DNA of 64,000 bases from Chiayiivirga sp. (GCA_022647565.1 JALCLA010000003.1:186001-250000), one strand, 5' to 3'. Counted from the stretch's first letter, positions 48,631 to 58,432 are shown. A program made the numbers and translations. Notes: generated by a model from the sequence alone, not told the origin.

Positions 48631-50076
48631 GTGGCCGACGTGACCGCGACCTTCCTCTGGTACGACCTCGAGACATTCGGACGCGATGCGCGCCGCAGCC
48701 GCATCGCGCAGTTCGGCGCGATCCGCACCGACCCCGAACTGAATCCGGTCGACGCGCCGCTCTCGATCACCTGCAAACCGGCCGACGACCTGTTGCCCTC
48801 GCCCACCGCCGTGGTGCTGACCGGCATCACCCCTCAGCGGGCCGAACGCGATGGAATGATCGAGGCCGAGTTCATGGCGCGGCTGCACCAGGAATTTTCA
48901 CGGCCCGGCACCTGTGCCGTCGGCTACAACAGCCTGCGCTTCGACGACGAGTTCGTGCGCCATGGGTTGTACCGCAACTTCTTCGATCCCTACGAACGCG
49001 AATGGCGCCATGGCAACTCGCGCTGGGACCTGCTTGACCTGATGCGACTGGCCTACGCGCTGCGGCCGGAAGGCGTGCACTGGCCCTGCCATGCCGACGG
49101 CATCGTGAGCTTCAAGCTCGAGCACCTTGCCGCTGCCAATGACCTGACCCACACCCGCGCGCATGACGCGCTGTCCGATGTCGAAGCCACGCTCGCGCTC
49201 GCGCGCCGGGTGCGCGAGGCTCAGCCAAGGTTGTTCGACTACTACCTCGGGCTGCGCAACAAATCACGCGTCGCCGCCATGCTGGACTACGCCAACATGA
49301 CCCCTGTGCTGCATGTGTCTGGCCGCTTTCCGGCAGCGCAGCGCTGCGCTGCCGTGGTGTTGCCGATCGCACCGCACCCGTCCATCGCCAACCGCATCCT
49401 GGCCTGCGACCTGGGGCCCGACCCGACGCCCCTGCTGGACCTGGACCCGGACGACATCGCCGATCGCCTGTTCACGCCGACGCGGGACCTGCCCGAGGGT
49501 GTCGAGCGCATCGCACTGAAGGAAATCCATCTGAATCGCTGCCCGGCCCTGATCGAGCTGCGCCACCTCGGCGAGAGCGACCTCGAGCGCCTGCAACTGG
49601 ACCTGGATCGCTGCGAAAGCCACGCGCATCGGCTGCGCCAGCATCAGGGGCTGGCGGAGAAGGTGCGGCGCGTCTATGCCCGGCGTGGCGAGCGCGACGC
49701 GTCGGACCCGGATCTGGCGCTCTACGATGGATTTCCGAACGAGTCCGACCGCGCCCGCCTCGCGGACGTGCGACGCGCCACGCCCGAGCAACTGGCGCGC
49801 AACCGCATCGAGTTCAAGGACCCGCGCTACGACGAGCTGCTGTTCCGCTATCGCGCGCGCAACTGGCCGGAAACACTCGATGCCGAGGAGTCCGACCGCT
49901 GGCTCGCCTTCCGCCGCTGCAAGCTCGAATCCGACAAGGGCCTGTCCGAGTACACGTTCGAAAGCTACTTCGCCGAGATCGATGCGCTGCGGCTTGCACG
50001 AGGCAACGAAGCCGGGGTGCCGGTGCTGCTCGACGCGCTGCAGGCCTGGGGACTTCGGACGCAGCCGCCGGCGTGA
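48631..50076 (+). CDS. sbcB: Exodeoxyribonuclease I
   Basis: A 3'-5' single-strand DNA exonuclease acting in recombination and mismatch repair, and binding SSB. 481 aa, normal for the family. DEDDh nuclease residues: FLWYDLETFGRDARRSRIAQF (first Asp/Glu), NSLRFDDEFVRHGLYRNF (Asp), and HTRAHDALSDVEATL (His/Asp). The SH3-like and C-terminal helical domains are recognisable (SDKGLSEYTFESYFAEID). GTG 48631 or GTG 48640 could be the start. Confidence 0.95.
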   Translation: MADVTATFLWYDLETFGRDARRSRIAQFGAIRTDPELNPVDAPLSITCKPADDLLPSPTAVVLTGITPQRAERDGMIEAEFMARLHQEFSRPGTCAVGYNSLRFDDEFVRHGLYRNFFDPYEREWRHGNSRWDLLDLMRLAYALRPEGVHWPCHADGIVSFKLEHLAAANDLTHTRAHDALSDVEATLALARRVREAQPRLFDYYLGLRNKSRVAAMLDYANMTPVLHVSGRFPAAQRCAAVVLPIAPHPSIANRILACDLGPDPTPLLDLDPDDIADRLFTPTRDLPEGVERIALKEIHLNRCPALIELRHLGESDLERLQLDLDRCESHAHRLRQHQGLAEKVRRVYARRGERDASDPDLALYDGFPNESDRARLADVRRATPEQLARNRIEFKDPRYDELLFRYRARNWPETLDAEESDRWLAFRRCKLESDKGLSEYTFESYFAEIDALRLARGNEAGVPVLLDALQAWGLRTQPPA

Positions 50077-50266
50077 CCGAACACGACGCGGGCCCATGAC
50101 CGGATCGAAGCGGGCCTCGGCCAACACACACGCCAGCCCGGCTGCTCCCCGCTGTCTCCCGTCACTTGGGCAGCGCCCTGGAATTGTCCGGTGTCGTCGC
50201 GACCGCGCGTTGTCCACTCGGTAAGGTGAAGTCCTCACGGCAAGCCTCAACCATCGCGGAGCCATC

Positions 50267-50505
50267 ATGCGTCGCCTCATCAGATGGATCGTCTGGAGCT
50301 TGGTGAGCCTGCTTGCACTGGCTGCCTTGGCCGTCGTTGCGGTGCGCTGGTATTACGGTCCGGACGAGGCCGCGAGCGATCTCGCCAGACGCTGGCAAAC
50401 ACCGCTTCCCGCAACCGTGCCCGACGACGAGAACGCCTGGTTGCACCTGATCGGGCTCGGTGCCGACAAAGACGACGAACCGCCAGCATTGGGGCGCCGC
50501 AGAGG
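50267..50505 (+). pseudogene. 5' fragment of a membrane-anchored protein gene
   Basis: An N-terminal fragment of about 80 codons: a membrane anchor (RRLIRWIVWSLVSLLALAALAVVAVRWYYG) then a periplasmic-looking stretch (VPDDENAWLHLIGLGAD). Codon usage and GC content change abruptly near 50505, after which the frame runs on into unrelated AT-rich DNA to a stop at 50666-50668. The gene was cut, probably together with the insertion or deletion that left the IS21 element 230 bases downstream. Function unknown. Confidence 0.7.
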
Positions 50506-50734
50506 GGGGAACCGTACATTCCGTGCAAAAAGTGTCGTTTTCGAGGCCATTATAAATCAATCAGTTATACTGCCAATCGCGCGGAGAGGCCTATATTTAT
50601 GGGGTTTCAGGTCTAGCTCTTTGCTACGGTGCTGGAAATCCAGGGTCGTTTTCGTTGCACAAGCCTGAGACCTCATTTTTCTAGGCCCTTGAGTAGGACG
50701 CGACGACGCTTGTAGCGCCCGGGAAGGCCGTGGT
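50506..50734. other. AT-rich junction segment, no gene
   Basis: About 230 bases visibly richer in A and T than either neighbour, between the broken membrane-protein gene and the left end of the IS21 element. No convincing gene, tRNA, attachment core or transposon end was recognised. It is probably a remnant of an earlier insertion. Confidence 0.5.
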
Positions 50735-50741
50735 TGTTGGC

Positions 50742-50785
50742 GCGCGTTTAAAACTGACCAGCCCTGCGCGTTCAAAATTGACCAG
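50742..50785 (+). repeat. IS21 end repeats, left pair
   Basis: Two direct copies, GCGCGTTTAAAACTGACCAG (50742-50761) and GCGCGTTCAAAATTGACCAG (50766-50785), presumed IstA binding sites. They are inverted relative to the pair at the other end. Confidence 0.8.
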
Positions 50786-50841
50786 GGGTGGATGCCGAAG
50801 ATCGAGGTCTTCGGCGAGTTCAGAGTGTAGGCGTTTCGGGG

Positions 50842-51648
50842 TCAGACGGTCTCGTCGCTCACCTCCTCGGCCGGCTTTCGCTTGGCCTGTTCACGCGCCT
50901 TGATCCGAGACTTGGCTTCGCCATGGGAATGGCGGAAGCGGTAGGACTCGTTGCCGGTTTCCAGGATGTGGCAGTGGTGGGTCAGGCGGTCAAGCAAGGC
51001 GGTGGTGAGCTTGGCGTCGCCGAACACGCTGGCCCATTCGCCGAACACCAGGTTGGTCGTGATGATCACGCTGGTGTGCTCGTAGAGCTTGCTGAGCAGG
51101 TGGAACAGCAAGGCGCCGCCGGCCTGCGAGAACGGCACGTAGCCCAGTTCGTCGAGGATGACGAGGTCCAGGTGCATGAGCTGGTGCGCCAGCTTCCCGG
51201 CCTTGCCGTGGATCTTCTCCTGCTCCAGCGCGTTGACTAGTTCGAGCGTGGAGAAGAAGCGCACGCGCTTGCCGTGGCGGGTGATGGCCTGGACGCCGAG
51301 CGCGGTGGCGAGGTGCGTCTTGCCCGTGCCGGTGCCGCCGAGGAACACGAGGTTCTCGGCCTTCTCGGTGAACGCGAGCGTGGCGAAGGCCTCGATCTGG
51401 CGCCGGTCGAGCGGCGAATGCTCGAACACGAAGCCGGCCAAGTCGCGATGCACCGGGAAGCGCGCCGCGTTCATCTGGTAGCGGATCGAGCGCAGGCCGC
51501 GGTCGGTCATCTCGGCCTGCAGCAACGGGCGCAGGATCGCTTCGGTCTGTTCGCTCCAGGCCGGCGCACTGTTCTGCTGGAGTTCGGCGAACGCCTGCGC
51601 CATGCCGTACAGGCGTAGCGCTTTGAACTGCGGGGCGAGGTCAGCCAT
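50842..51648 (-). CDS. istB: IS21 helper ATPase IstB
   Basis: 268-residue AAA+ ATPase that helps IstA choose and open the target. Walker A is [11 protein letters not shown] (about residue 105), Walker B is [12 protein letters not shown], and sensor-like [10 protein letters not shown] follows. Length is normal and the frame is intact. The ATG overlaps the istA stop region by eight bases, the usual istAB arrangement. Confidence 0.93.
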   Translation of the reverse strand: MADLAPQFKALRLYGMAQAFAELQQNSAPAWSEQTEAILRPLLQAEMTDRGLRSIRYQMNAARFPVHRDLAGFVFEHSPLDRRQIEAFATLAFTEKAENLVFLGGTGTGKTHLATALGVQAITRHGKRVRFFSTLELVNALEQEKIHGKAGKLAHQLMHLDLVILDELGYVPFSQAGGALLFHLLSKLYEHTSVIITTNLVFGEWASVFGDAKLTTALLDRLTHHCHILETGNESYRFRHSHGEAKSRIKAREQAKRKPAEEVSDETV

Positions 51649-53137
51649 GGCTCACCTCCTCGCGCAGCGCGTCGTAACGATCGGGCGCCGCCAGCGGTGC
51701 GGTGGCCACGCGCAGGGCGGTCTCGATGGTTTGCGGTGGCGGTCCTTCGCGTAGCCGTGTCAGCACGTTGAGGACGTGCTCGGCACTGGGCCGTCCCGTC
51801 TCCAGGACCAGGTCGACCGCCACCAGCACCGCATCCAGTCCATGGGTCGGCACCGTCGCCAGCACCTGTGCCATGACGCGCTCGCCGCCCTGGCGGCGCA
51901 GCAACGCCCGACTCAGTCGCAGCAACGGCTCGGGCATCTCGGCGAACGGCGCGCCGTTGCGCAGCGCCCCAGGCTTGCGCTCCACCAGCGGCACGTAGTG
52001 CTGCCAGTCGTAAACGACCCGATCGCGATCATGCACGCGGCCATGCAGGGCGATCACGGTCTCGTCAGCGACGATGACGACGCGATCCGGATACAGCCGG
52101 GCACTGACCCGGTGTCCGGCAAAGGCGCACGGCACCGAGTAGCGGTTGCGCACCACGCTCACCAGGCTCGTGCTCGACACCCGCACCGGCAACTCGACGT
52201 AGCCGTCGAACGCGGTCGGCATCGGCATGAGCTGCGGCAACTCGTGCTCCAGCGCCTCGGCAATGCTCATCTGCGGGTAATCCGGATGCGCCGCGTCCCG
52301 CGCCGTGAGGCACTGTTCGGCCAGGAAGGCGTTGAGGTCAGCGAAGCTGGAGAATCGCTGATCGAGCGCGCTTTGCCAGATCCGTCGGCGCGCGTCCTGC
52401 ACGCCTTTCTCGACCCGGCCCTTCTCCCAGCCCGAGGCCACGTTGCAGAAGTCCGGATCGAACAGGTAGTGCGCCGTCATCGCGGCAAAGCGCGCGTTGA
52501 CTACCCGCGCCCGATCCTTGCGCGGGGTGCGATCCACCGCCGTTTTCATATTGTCGTAAATCCCGCGCCGGGCCACGCCGCCGAGCCCCGCAAAGCAGCG
52601 CGTGTGAGCGTCGAACAGCATCTCGTGGCCCTGGCTCGGGTACGCCACCAGCCAGAACGCTCTGGAGGCACACAGCTTCATGTGCGCCAACTGCACCTTG
52701 CGCCAGACCCCGCCGATCACGATCCCTTCCTCGCTCCAGTCGAACTGGAACGCCTCGCCCAAAGCGAAGCTCAAGGGCACGTAGGCCGAACGCGCCGTCA
52801 CCGCGCCCGCCTCCGCGCGACAGGCTCGAATGAACTCCGTCACGCGCGCGTAGTGGCCGGCAAATCCTTTCTCTCGAAGCTGCTCGAACAGACGCAGTGC
52901 GGTCCGCCGCTCCTTGCGCGGCCGCCGCGCATCGGTCTCCAGCGCCTGCCGCAGCCAGGGAACAAACTCATCCAGCTTCTTCGGACCGCCCGGCCGCACG
53001 TACTTCATCTCGCGCCGCACCGGCTCCTTCAGCCACGTCTTGATCGTGTTGCGCGACAGGCTCGTGCGGCGTGCGATCTCGCTGATCGACAGCCCGTCCC
53101 GGAAGCGCAGCCTCCGGACTTTTGCGTACATCGCCAT
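51641..53137 (-). CDS. istA: IS21 transposase IstA
   Basis: 498 residues from ATG 53137 (GTG 53146 is also possible; a GAGG site favours the ATG). An N-terminal helix-turn-helix ([22 protein letters not shown]) is followed by a DDE integrase core: first Asp in FQFDWSEEG, second in IYDNMKTAV, Glu in [10 protein letters not shown]. The C-terminal domain is complete. No internal stop was found, so the element may be active. Confidence 0.93.
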   Translation of the reverse strand: MAMYAKVRRLRFRDGLSISEIARRTSLSRNTIKTWLKEPVRREMKYVRPGGPKKLDEFVPWLRQALETDARRPRKERRTALRLFEQLREKGFAGHYARVTEFIRACRAEAGAVTARSAYVPLSFALGEAFQFDWSEEGIVIGGVWRKVQLAHMKLCASRAFWLVAYPSQGHEMLFDAHTRCFAGLGGVARRGIYDNMKTAVDRTPRKDRARVVNARFAAMTAHYLFDPDFCNVASGWEKGRVEKGVQDARRRIWQSALDQRFSSFADLNAFLAEQCLTARDAAHPDYPQMSIAEALEHELPQLMPMPTAFDGYVELPVRVSSTSLVSVVRNRYSVPCAFAGHRVSARLYPDRVVIVADETVIALHGRVHDRDRVVYDWQHYVPLVERKPGALRNGAPFAEMPEPLLRLSRALLRRQGGERVMAQVLATVPTHGLDAVLVAVDLVLETGRPSAEHVLNVLTRLREGPPPQTIETALRVATAPLAAPDRYDALREEVSHG

Positions 53138-53193
53138 GGTGTGCACCTCGTCTCCCGCAAGGATCGAAACCCCGGCAGGTTAGGTTGGACACC

Positions 53194-53247
53194 CTGGTCA
53201 ATTTTCAGCGCGCAGAACCTCGATTCCCTGGTCAATTTTCAACGCGC
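53194..53247 (-). repeat. IS21 end repeats, right pair
   Basis: CTGGTCAATTTTCAGCGCGC (53194-53213) and CTGGTCAATTTTCAACGCGC (53228-53247), the reverse-oriented counterparts of the left pair, upstream of istA. Confidence 0.8.
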
Positions 53248-53254
53248 GGCAACA

Positions 53255-53505
53255 TCGGCGGCCTTTCGATGCAACTTGCCAAACTGGGAGCGCAAATCGG
53301 CTGGGTCGACTCGGGCCCAGCGCTGTGGGACACAAACTGGGTTGTCAGCGAGCGTTCGTGGCTTGGGCAACTGCTGCATGCCTTGTTCGGTTACGACGCC
53401 AATCCGGATGCTGCGCAAGCCGCGTTCTACTTTGTCTCGCTGGGCGCTGTCTGCCTCGTCGCGGCGATTCGTGTCGGTTTGCTCCGGGACTCGAGTCGTG
53501 CGTGA
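53255..53505 (+). pseudogene. 3' remnant of an FTR1-type iron permease gene
   Basis: About 80 codons remain, ending at 53505. The sequence GPALWDTNWVVSERSWLGQL followed by LHALFGYDANP and a final membrane span resembles the C-terminal part of FTR1/EfeU high-affinity iron permeases. The rest, including the REXXE iron-binding helices, is missing because the IS21 element abuts it. The stop overlaps the start of the next gene, so the two were probably an operon. Confidence 0.65.
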
Positions 53506-54196
53506 ACCTGTTCGTCGCCTGCTGATGATTGGCCTGGCCGCTCAGGCCACGAGCGCCACCGCCGCGACCACGGGCGTCTACCACCCCTACCTAAACGAGC
53601 GAGAGCGAGAGGTCGAATACGGACTCATCCACAGGGACCTGGGCGGTGATCGGGTCGTTCTCCACCGTGCCAGCGTTGGGTACGCCTGGTCGGACCGGAT
53701 TTCAACGGAGCTGTATCTGCTTTCCGATTCCCCATCCTCGGAAGGGGCACGCGCGCGCGCTTACGAGCTCGAGGTCAAATGGCAGCTCACGGAACAAGGC
53801 GAGTACTCGTCGGACTGGGGAATCCTGTTCGAGGCGGAGCTCGGAAAGGACACCGATGAGCACGAGTTGGCCGTCGGAGTGCTGTGGGAGAAGGAGTTGC
53901 TGCATCGGTGGGTCGCCGCGGCGAACGCGATGCTCGAGTACGAGTTCGGCAACGCGGTCGATGATGAGTTTGAAACGGGCTTTCGCGCCCAGCTGCGCTA
54001 CTTGCACGCACCGACACTAGAGCCGGCCGTCGAGCTCTACCTAGATGATGAGGACTATGCCATCGGGCCAGCACTCCTCGGGGCCGTGCGCATCGGCGCG
54101 GGACGACAGGTACGCTGGGAGCTAGGTGTCCAGTTCGGAATCGGCCATAAGACACCCGACGCAAGCCTGCGGACGAACATAGAGATCGAGTTCTGA
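53498..54196 (+). CDS. Exported beta-barrel-like protein
   Basis: 232 residues from GTG 53498 (ATG 53525 is an alternative). A signal peptide (RRLLMIGLAAQATSATA) is followed by amphipathic strands throughout (TGVYHPYLNEREREVEYGLI, YAWSDRISTELYLLSD, AELGKDTDEHELAVGVLWEKEL) and ends in the aromatic residue Phe. This is the profile of an outer-membrane beta-barrel of 8-12 strands. It was downstream of the FTR1 gene before the IS21 insertion and may belong to an iron-uptake set. It presumably lacks its normal promoter now. Confidence 0.7.
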   Translation: MREPVRRLLMIGLAAQATSATAATTGVYHPYLNEREREVEYGLIHRDLGGDRVVLHRASVGYAWSDRISTELYLLSDSPSSEGARARAYELEVKWQLTEQGEYSSDWGILFEAELGKDTDEHELAVGVLWEKELLHRWVAAANAMLEYEFGNAVDDEFETGFRAQLRYLHAPTLEPAVELYLDDEDYAIGPALLGAVRIGAGRQVRWELGVQFGIGHKTPDASLRTNIEIEF

Positions 54197-54316
54197 TCAT
54201 CATTCGCTGTGTGTCTCCACAGCGTGCGTCCTGCGCTGTGCCTAGAATTCCCGCTCGTCTTGGCATCAATCAGGCCATGAGCGAGGAGGCCCAGAAGAGA
54301 GTATGGTGACTCATCG

Positions 54317-54544
54317 ATGGGGCTGGGGTGGGTATTGGATTTCGCGCGCGAAGCGCTTCTGCGGGCAGAAGTGAGTGCCGCCCAGGCGAGGCTCGCTACA
54401 CTGAAAGATGCGTGGTTCGCACTGCGTGAGTCTGATCTTGAGGATCAGTCGGGGAGTGAAATCCTGATGGCAGCCATTGGGGACGCGGAAGACTTGCTAC
54501 GCGGCGCGGAGCGTGCGAGAAGTACATTTCTCGCACGGTCGTAG
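54317..54544 (+). CDS. Small hypothetical protein
   Basis: 75 residues, predicted almost entirely helical (REALLRAEVSAAQARLATLK, ILMAAIGDAEDLLRGAERAR). No family recognised. Weak ribosome site and atypical codon use make this a marginal gene; it may be a chance frame. Confidence 0.35.
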   Translation: MGLGWVLDFAREALLRAEVSAAQARLATLKDAWFALRESDLEDQSGSEILMAAIGDAEDLLRGAERARSTFLARS

Positions 54545-54609
54545 CGCTCTCTGGTGTGCTCGACACCTAACGTTGATCCGACCTTCTTTAGCGCGCCGCG
54601 AGGTTATCA

Positions 54610-54972
54610 GTGGAAGACCGAACCACTCGAAAATTCGTCCGCGATCTGGTCGAGCGGCAAAGCGCTGAGCTCCGCTCCGATGCGCGTACCGGCGGGGATC
54701 TCCGTCAGCGTTCGCGCAAACACAACGACGAGCTCGACGAGATTGCGTCCAGCCTGTCCGCCCAGGATCGATCGATCTTCGATCAGCTGTACCATGAAGA
54801 ACTCGATGCTGAGTCGATAGCCTCGAAGGCAGCGTGGCTTACTCAAGACTCATCTGCATACCGAGACCGTCACAGCGGCCGCGCCTCGTCGCCCTCGCTG
54901 CCCTATTCTGGACTCGCGGTGGTCGCGATAATCGCGATGGTCTGCCTTTTGGGGCTCGTGCTGTTCTGGTGA
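54610..54972 (+). CDS. Hypothetical tail-anchored protein
   Basis: 120 residues from GTG 54610. A charged helical region (1-80; EDRTTRKFVRDLVERQSAEL, SSLSAQDRSIFDQLYHEEL) is followed by a single C-terminal membrane span (SGLAVVAIIAMVCLLGLVLF). The region DELDEIASSLSAQDRSIFDQ resembles a helix-turn-helix-like or sigma-region-4-like segment, but this is not strong. Unassigned. Confidence 0.5.
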   Translation: MEDRTTRKFVRDLVERQSAELRSDARTGGDLRQRSRKHNDELDEIASSLSAQDRSIFDQLYHEELDAESIASKAAWLTQDSSAYRDRHSGRASSPSLPYSGLAVVAIIAMVCLLGLVLFW

Positions 54973-55108
54973 CGCGCCAGTACGAAGTCGGCTGCCGCTC
55001 GAAAGTGTGATGATCCTTCGATGTAGATGTCCGCACCGTGCGTCGGACTTGTACTCGTATGTCTCGACGCTCTTGCCGTCACTTTGGTGAGACCCAACGG
55101 CTTCGACG

Positions 55109-56305
55109 ATGAAACCAGAGTCAGGTAGCGCCGGAGAAGTCTTCGGTGCATTTTTCAAGCTGGGCATGACTTCGTTCGGAGGGCCGATCGCGCACGTCGG
55201 CTACCTGCGGCAAGAGTTCGTCGAGCACCGCTGTTGGTTGACGGAGATCCACTTCGCGCAGCTGCTGGCAATTTGTCAGTTGTTGCCAGGTCCGGCCAGC
55301 AGCCAGTTGGGTTTCGCGATCGGCTTGCTCCGTGGTGGCGTGCGAGGCGCAGTAGCTGCTTTTTTGGCCTTCACTCTGCCATCTGCAGCGTTGATGCTTG
55401 GTTTTGCGGCTTCGACGCCGTTTCTGGGTGATGCATTCGGCGAGTCCGTAGTGCATGGACTGAAACTGGTCGCCGTGGCCGTGGTCGGTTACGGGCTATT
55501 CGGCATGGTGCGGCAGCTCACCCCGGATGCATCCCGCATTCTGATTGCATCGATCGCGCTCGTGCTAGTACTGATGACTCGTAGTGCTTGGATGCAGATG
55601 GTTGCGATACTTCTCGGGGGAGTGTTCGGTGTATGGCTACGCCGCAACGTGCCGGCTCTTCTACCTGAGATACCTGATTTTCGATTGGGAAGACGTACAG
55701 CCGCGGTGTCGTTTGCATTGTTTCTCGCCGCGTTGGGGCTGTCCATTTCGCTGGCCCCCTCCATCACTCCGACCGCTTCAGGTCTCGCGAGTACCTTCTA
55801 CAAGGCGGGTGCGCTCGTATTCGGTGGAGGTCATGTCGTTCTTCCTCTCCTGCAGAACGGTCTGGTCGACACTGGCTGGCTGAGTCGCGACGTGTTTCTG
55901 GCGGGGTATGGCGCAGCGCAGGCGGTACCTGGACCCATGTTCTCCGTCGCTGCGTTCTTCGGAGCTGAAGCTTCACTGGAGATGCCGGCTGTGATCGGGG
56001 CGACCATCGCTTTGCTTGCCCTGTTTCTTCCTGGCTTCCTGCTTCTTCTTTCCGTCCTGCCAGTCTGGGCGCGCATTGTGCAGCACCCGCTGGCCGCCAG
56101 GGTGATCGCGGGCGTCAACGCCGCAGTGGTCGGAGTTCTGGCGGCAGCCTTCTACGATCCTGTATGGACGGAGGCGATCGGTGGAGTGCTCGATGGAATC
56201 GTTGCCATGGTCGGATTCTTGCTCTTGGCTGTCGCCCGCGTTTCTTCGCTCTGGGTCGTCTTGTGGTGCGTCGCGGCATCGGTGACAGCGCACTTGCTCG
56301 GTTAG
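55109..56305 (+). CDS. chrA: Chromate transporter
   Basis: A 398-residue two-domain ChrA that exports chromate. Each half carries the CHR signature: FGAFFKLGMTSFGGPIAHVG with LPGPASSQ in the N-terminal half, and FYKAGALVFGGGHVVLPLL with VPGPMFS in the C-terminal half. About ten membrane spans. No chrB regulator is next to it. The flanking sequence is AT-richer and accessory-looking. Confidence 0.92.
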   Translation: MKPESGSAGEVFGAFFKLGMTSFGGPIAHVGYLRQEFVEHRCWLTEIHFAQLLAICQLLPGPASSQLGFAIGLLRGGVRGAVAAFLAFTLPSAALMLGFAASTPFLGDAFGESVVHGLKLVAVAVVGYGLFGMVRQLTPDASRILIASIALVLVLMTRSAWMQMVAILLGGVFGVWLRRNVPALLPEIPDFRLGRRTAAVSFALFLAALGLSISLAPSITPTASGLASTFYKAGALVFGGGHVVLPLLQNGLVDTGWLSRDVFLAGYGAAQAVPGPMFSVAAFFGAEASLEMPAVIGATIALLALFLPGFLLLLSVLPVWARIVQHPLAARVIAGVNAAVVGVLAAAFYDPVWTEAIGGVLDGIVAMVGFLLLAVARVSSLWVVLWCVAASVTAHLLG

Positions 56306-56698
56306 CTTCCACAACCTGCGGCGGCGCGTCACCAGAACGCTGCGTGAGCGTCGATGCGCTAACCGACAGCGTGGCCACGATCGAAAGTGGTCGTGCCCTG
56401 GTCGTGCTGCGCTCAAACTGATTGTAGTCCCTTGACTGAGTTCCCCAACGGCGCCGTCCTATCGAAGGCGATGTGGGTAGTCAACCTCCCGGATGAATTC
56501 CACTCTCAAGCGCAGGGGCACCTATCGAGCATCTCGAGCTTCCGTGGCCATTGGCTTGGACCTGAGTGTCTCGGTCGTGAAGATGCGGGCGAACCCTCGG
56601 CTCAGCTGCAAATCAGCTCGATTTCAGGGCCCATTCTCTGGTCAGTTCCGGAAAGAGCCGTACCGGGCCATGTAGCTTGGATCGGTGATGCATCAACC
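56306..56698. other. Intergenic region without recognised genes
   Basis: About 390 bases between chrA and the promoter-like motif at 56699. No reading frame with family resemblance, RNA structure or repeat was seen. Confidence 0.5.
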
Positions 56699-56724
56699 TG
56701 TCCGGATCTTCCACGCATTCCTGT
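56699..56724 (+). promoter_or_regulatory. Candidate ECF promoter, copy A
   Basis: TGTCCGGATC (56699-56708), 13 bases, TGTC (from 56722). It is 39 bases before the start of the first beta-helix gene. The same ten-base block and spacing recur at 60032-60007 (- strand) and 60083-60108. Binding by the nearby ECF sigma factor is inference. Confidence 0.6.
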
Positions 56725-56762
56725 CTTGCCGGAGCAGCCCTCCACAGCAACTGGAATCGCTC

Positions 56763-58415
56763 ATGCGTGCCATCCCCATTCACCCTCTCGTGTTTGCAAT
56801 GATGCTCGGCTTGCCCATGGCAGGTCACTCACAGGTTTTCGTACGCGCCGATGCTCCGAACGGTGGCAATGGCTCGTCTTGGGCGAATGCCTACAACCGA
56901 TTGGAAGTTGCCCTGTTCGCTCATCCGGGAGAGGAAATCTGGGTGGCGCGAGGGCGCTATCTGCCGCCACTGAACCCCGACCCGGATCTCACTACTGAAG
57001 AGCAACGGCGGAGAACTAGCTTCCTCATCCCGCCCGGAACACGGCTCTACGGCGGATTCGCGGGCAACGAGAACAGTCTCGTGCAACGTAGCCCACAGAC
57101 CAACGCCACGGTGCTGAGCGGCGACATGCAATCCAACGACACGAATCGCGACGCTCGCGGCGTCACGCCCACGCCAGACGACATCGTGGGCGACAACGCG
57201 CTCCACGTCATACGCTTCGACGCGATGCTCTGGAATGGCGGCAACGGCGCCGACATCGGTCCGAACACTGTGCTGGACGGCTTCGTCATCACCGGCGGTT
57301 TCGCTAGCGAAACTCTGTACGAAGCCGGGGGCGGCGGCGCGGTCTGCATCGCCGGTTACGACCCCGGTGTCGGTCAGCGCTGCAGCCCCACGCTGAGGCG
57401 ACTCGAATTCATCGGCAATCTCGCGGGCGATGGCACCGGGACCGGAGGTGGCGGCGGCTTCGCGGTCTACTCCGGTGGCGCGCCGGCCGCGCCTGCGTTG
57501 CAGAACGTGTCGTTCCGCAACAATCGTTCTACCAGCGATGGCGGCGCAGTGAAGGTCAGCAGTTCGTGGACGGTGCTGCGGCCGACCTTCATCGACGTCG
57601 AATTCCTGAGCAATGATGCGGTGTCTGGCGGCGCCATTTCGTTCACCGACTTCTTCGACGCGAGCATCGATCGCGCCCGCTTCGCGGACAATCGGGCACG
57701 CCGCAATGAACCCGGTGATACGGATGCCTTCGTCAACGGTGGGGCGCTCTACATCAATGGCGGATTCTTCTTCGCCGAAGCCTTTGCCCGTCTGAGGGTC
57801 AGCAATGCCGTCTTCAGCGGCAATTCGGCCGAGAACCTCGGCGGTGCCGTGATGAACGTGTCCAATGGCGCTGCAACGCGCGTGGAACTGGTCAACAGCA
57901 GCTTCTCCGGCAATCGCGCACGCCTTGGGGGCGTACTGTTCGTGCCTGACGTCGATGGGCCGGTCACACAGTTCCTCAACAGCATCCTGTGGGGCAACTT
58001 CGCTACTCAACCTCCAGGCGCCTTCGACGCCTTTGCGCAAGGTGCGGGCAACAACATCTACGGCGACGATAGCGACGCCACGCGCCGCGTCGAGATCGGA
58101 CACTCGCTACTCCAGAGCGGCTTAGCCGCACCCGGCGTCGTCTACGCGCAGGGGTACGCCACATTCCCGGCGAGCACCCTCGTGAACCTCGGTGGCCTGC
58201 TTACCGCCGACCCGCGCTTCTCCGGAGCGGAGCTGCGTCTGCGGCGGGAGTCCCCCGCCATTGATGCAGGCGACAATGCCTACAACGTCGCGGCCTTCGA
58301 TCGCGACGGTGCGGCCCGAGTCACCGGGGCACGGATCGACATGGGAGCCTACGAGTTCATCGACAACGGCTGTGATGGGCTCTCGGCGGCGTTGTTCTGC
58401 GACGGTTTTGAGTAA
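56763..58415 (+). CDS. Secreted beta-helix-like protein with DGFE tail
   Basis: 550 residues from ATG 56763. A signal peptide (about 1-23) is followed by a right-handed beta-helix-type body: repeated GG-A/V strands such as GGGGGFAVYSGG, SDGGAVKVSSS, VSGGAISFTDFF, NLGGAVMNVSNG. It shows the choice-of-anchor-like ending of polymorphic outer-membrane/Q-type domains (SPAIDAGDNAY, DMGAYEF). The last residues are CDGLSAALFCDGFE, a tail shared with the convergent gene. Probably extracellular or surface-bound; the ligand is unknown. Confidence 0.8.
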   Translation: MRAIPIHPLVFAMMLGLPMAGHSQVFVRADAPNGGNGSSWANAYNRLEVALFAHPGEEIWVARGRYLPPLNPDPDLTTEEQRRRTSFLIPPGTRLYGGFAGNENSLVQRSPQTNATVLSGDMQSNDTNRDARGVTPTPDDIVGDNALHVIRFDAMLWNGGNGADIGPNTVLDGFVITGGFASETLYEAGGGGAVCIAGYDPGVGQRCSPTLRRLEFIGNLAGDGTGTGGGGGFAVYSGGAPAAPALQNVSFRNNRSTSDGGAVKVSSSWTVLRPTFIDVEFLSNDAVSGGAISFTDFFDASIDRARFADNRARRNEPGDTDAFVNGGALYINGGFFFAEAFARLRVSNAVFSGNSAENLGGAVMNVSNGAATRVELVNSSFSGNRARLGGVLFVPDVDGPVTQFLNSILWGNFATQPPGAFDAFAQGAGNNIYGDDSDATRRVEIGHSLLQSGLAAPGVVYAQGYATFPASTLVNLGGLLTADPRFSGAELRLRRESPAIDAGDNAYNVAAFDRDGAARVTGARIDMGAYEFIDNGCDGLSAALFCDGFE

Positions 58416-58432
58416 CGGCAATACAGATTCAT

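Larger units (their letters stand above)
50735..53254 (-). mobile_element. IS21-family insertion sequence
   Basis: About 2520 bases, with istA and istB on the - strand. The ends are related inverted repeats: TGTTGGCGCGCGTTTAAAAC at 50735 and, on the other strand, TGTTGCCGCGCGTTGAAAAT inward from 53254. Similarity may extend outward to AAGGCCG at 50724 and 53265, so the true tips are uncertain by about 11 bases. Each end carries two copies of a 20-base repeat ending in TGACCAG, as usual for IS21. No target-site duplication is visible. Different broken genes flank it, suggesting a later deletion. Confidence 0.85.

Noticed and set aside
50185..50194. TGTCCGGTGT before the truncated membrane-protein gene as a fourth ECF promoter copy
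   Set aside because: Only seven of ten bases fit and there is no TGT at the 13-base spacing.
50506..50734. AT-rich segment as a phage attachment site or second dif
   Set aside because: No tRNA fragment, no direct repeat at a partner position and no Xer-type arms were found.
50735..53254. Composite transposon carrying the chromate and beta-helix genes
   Set aside because: Only one IS21 copy is visible and no matching end repeats lie further right in the window.
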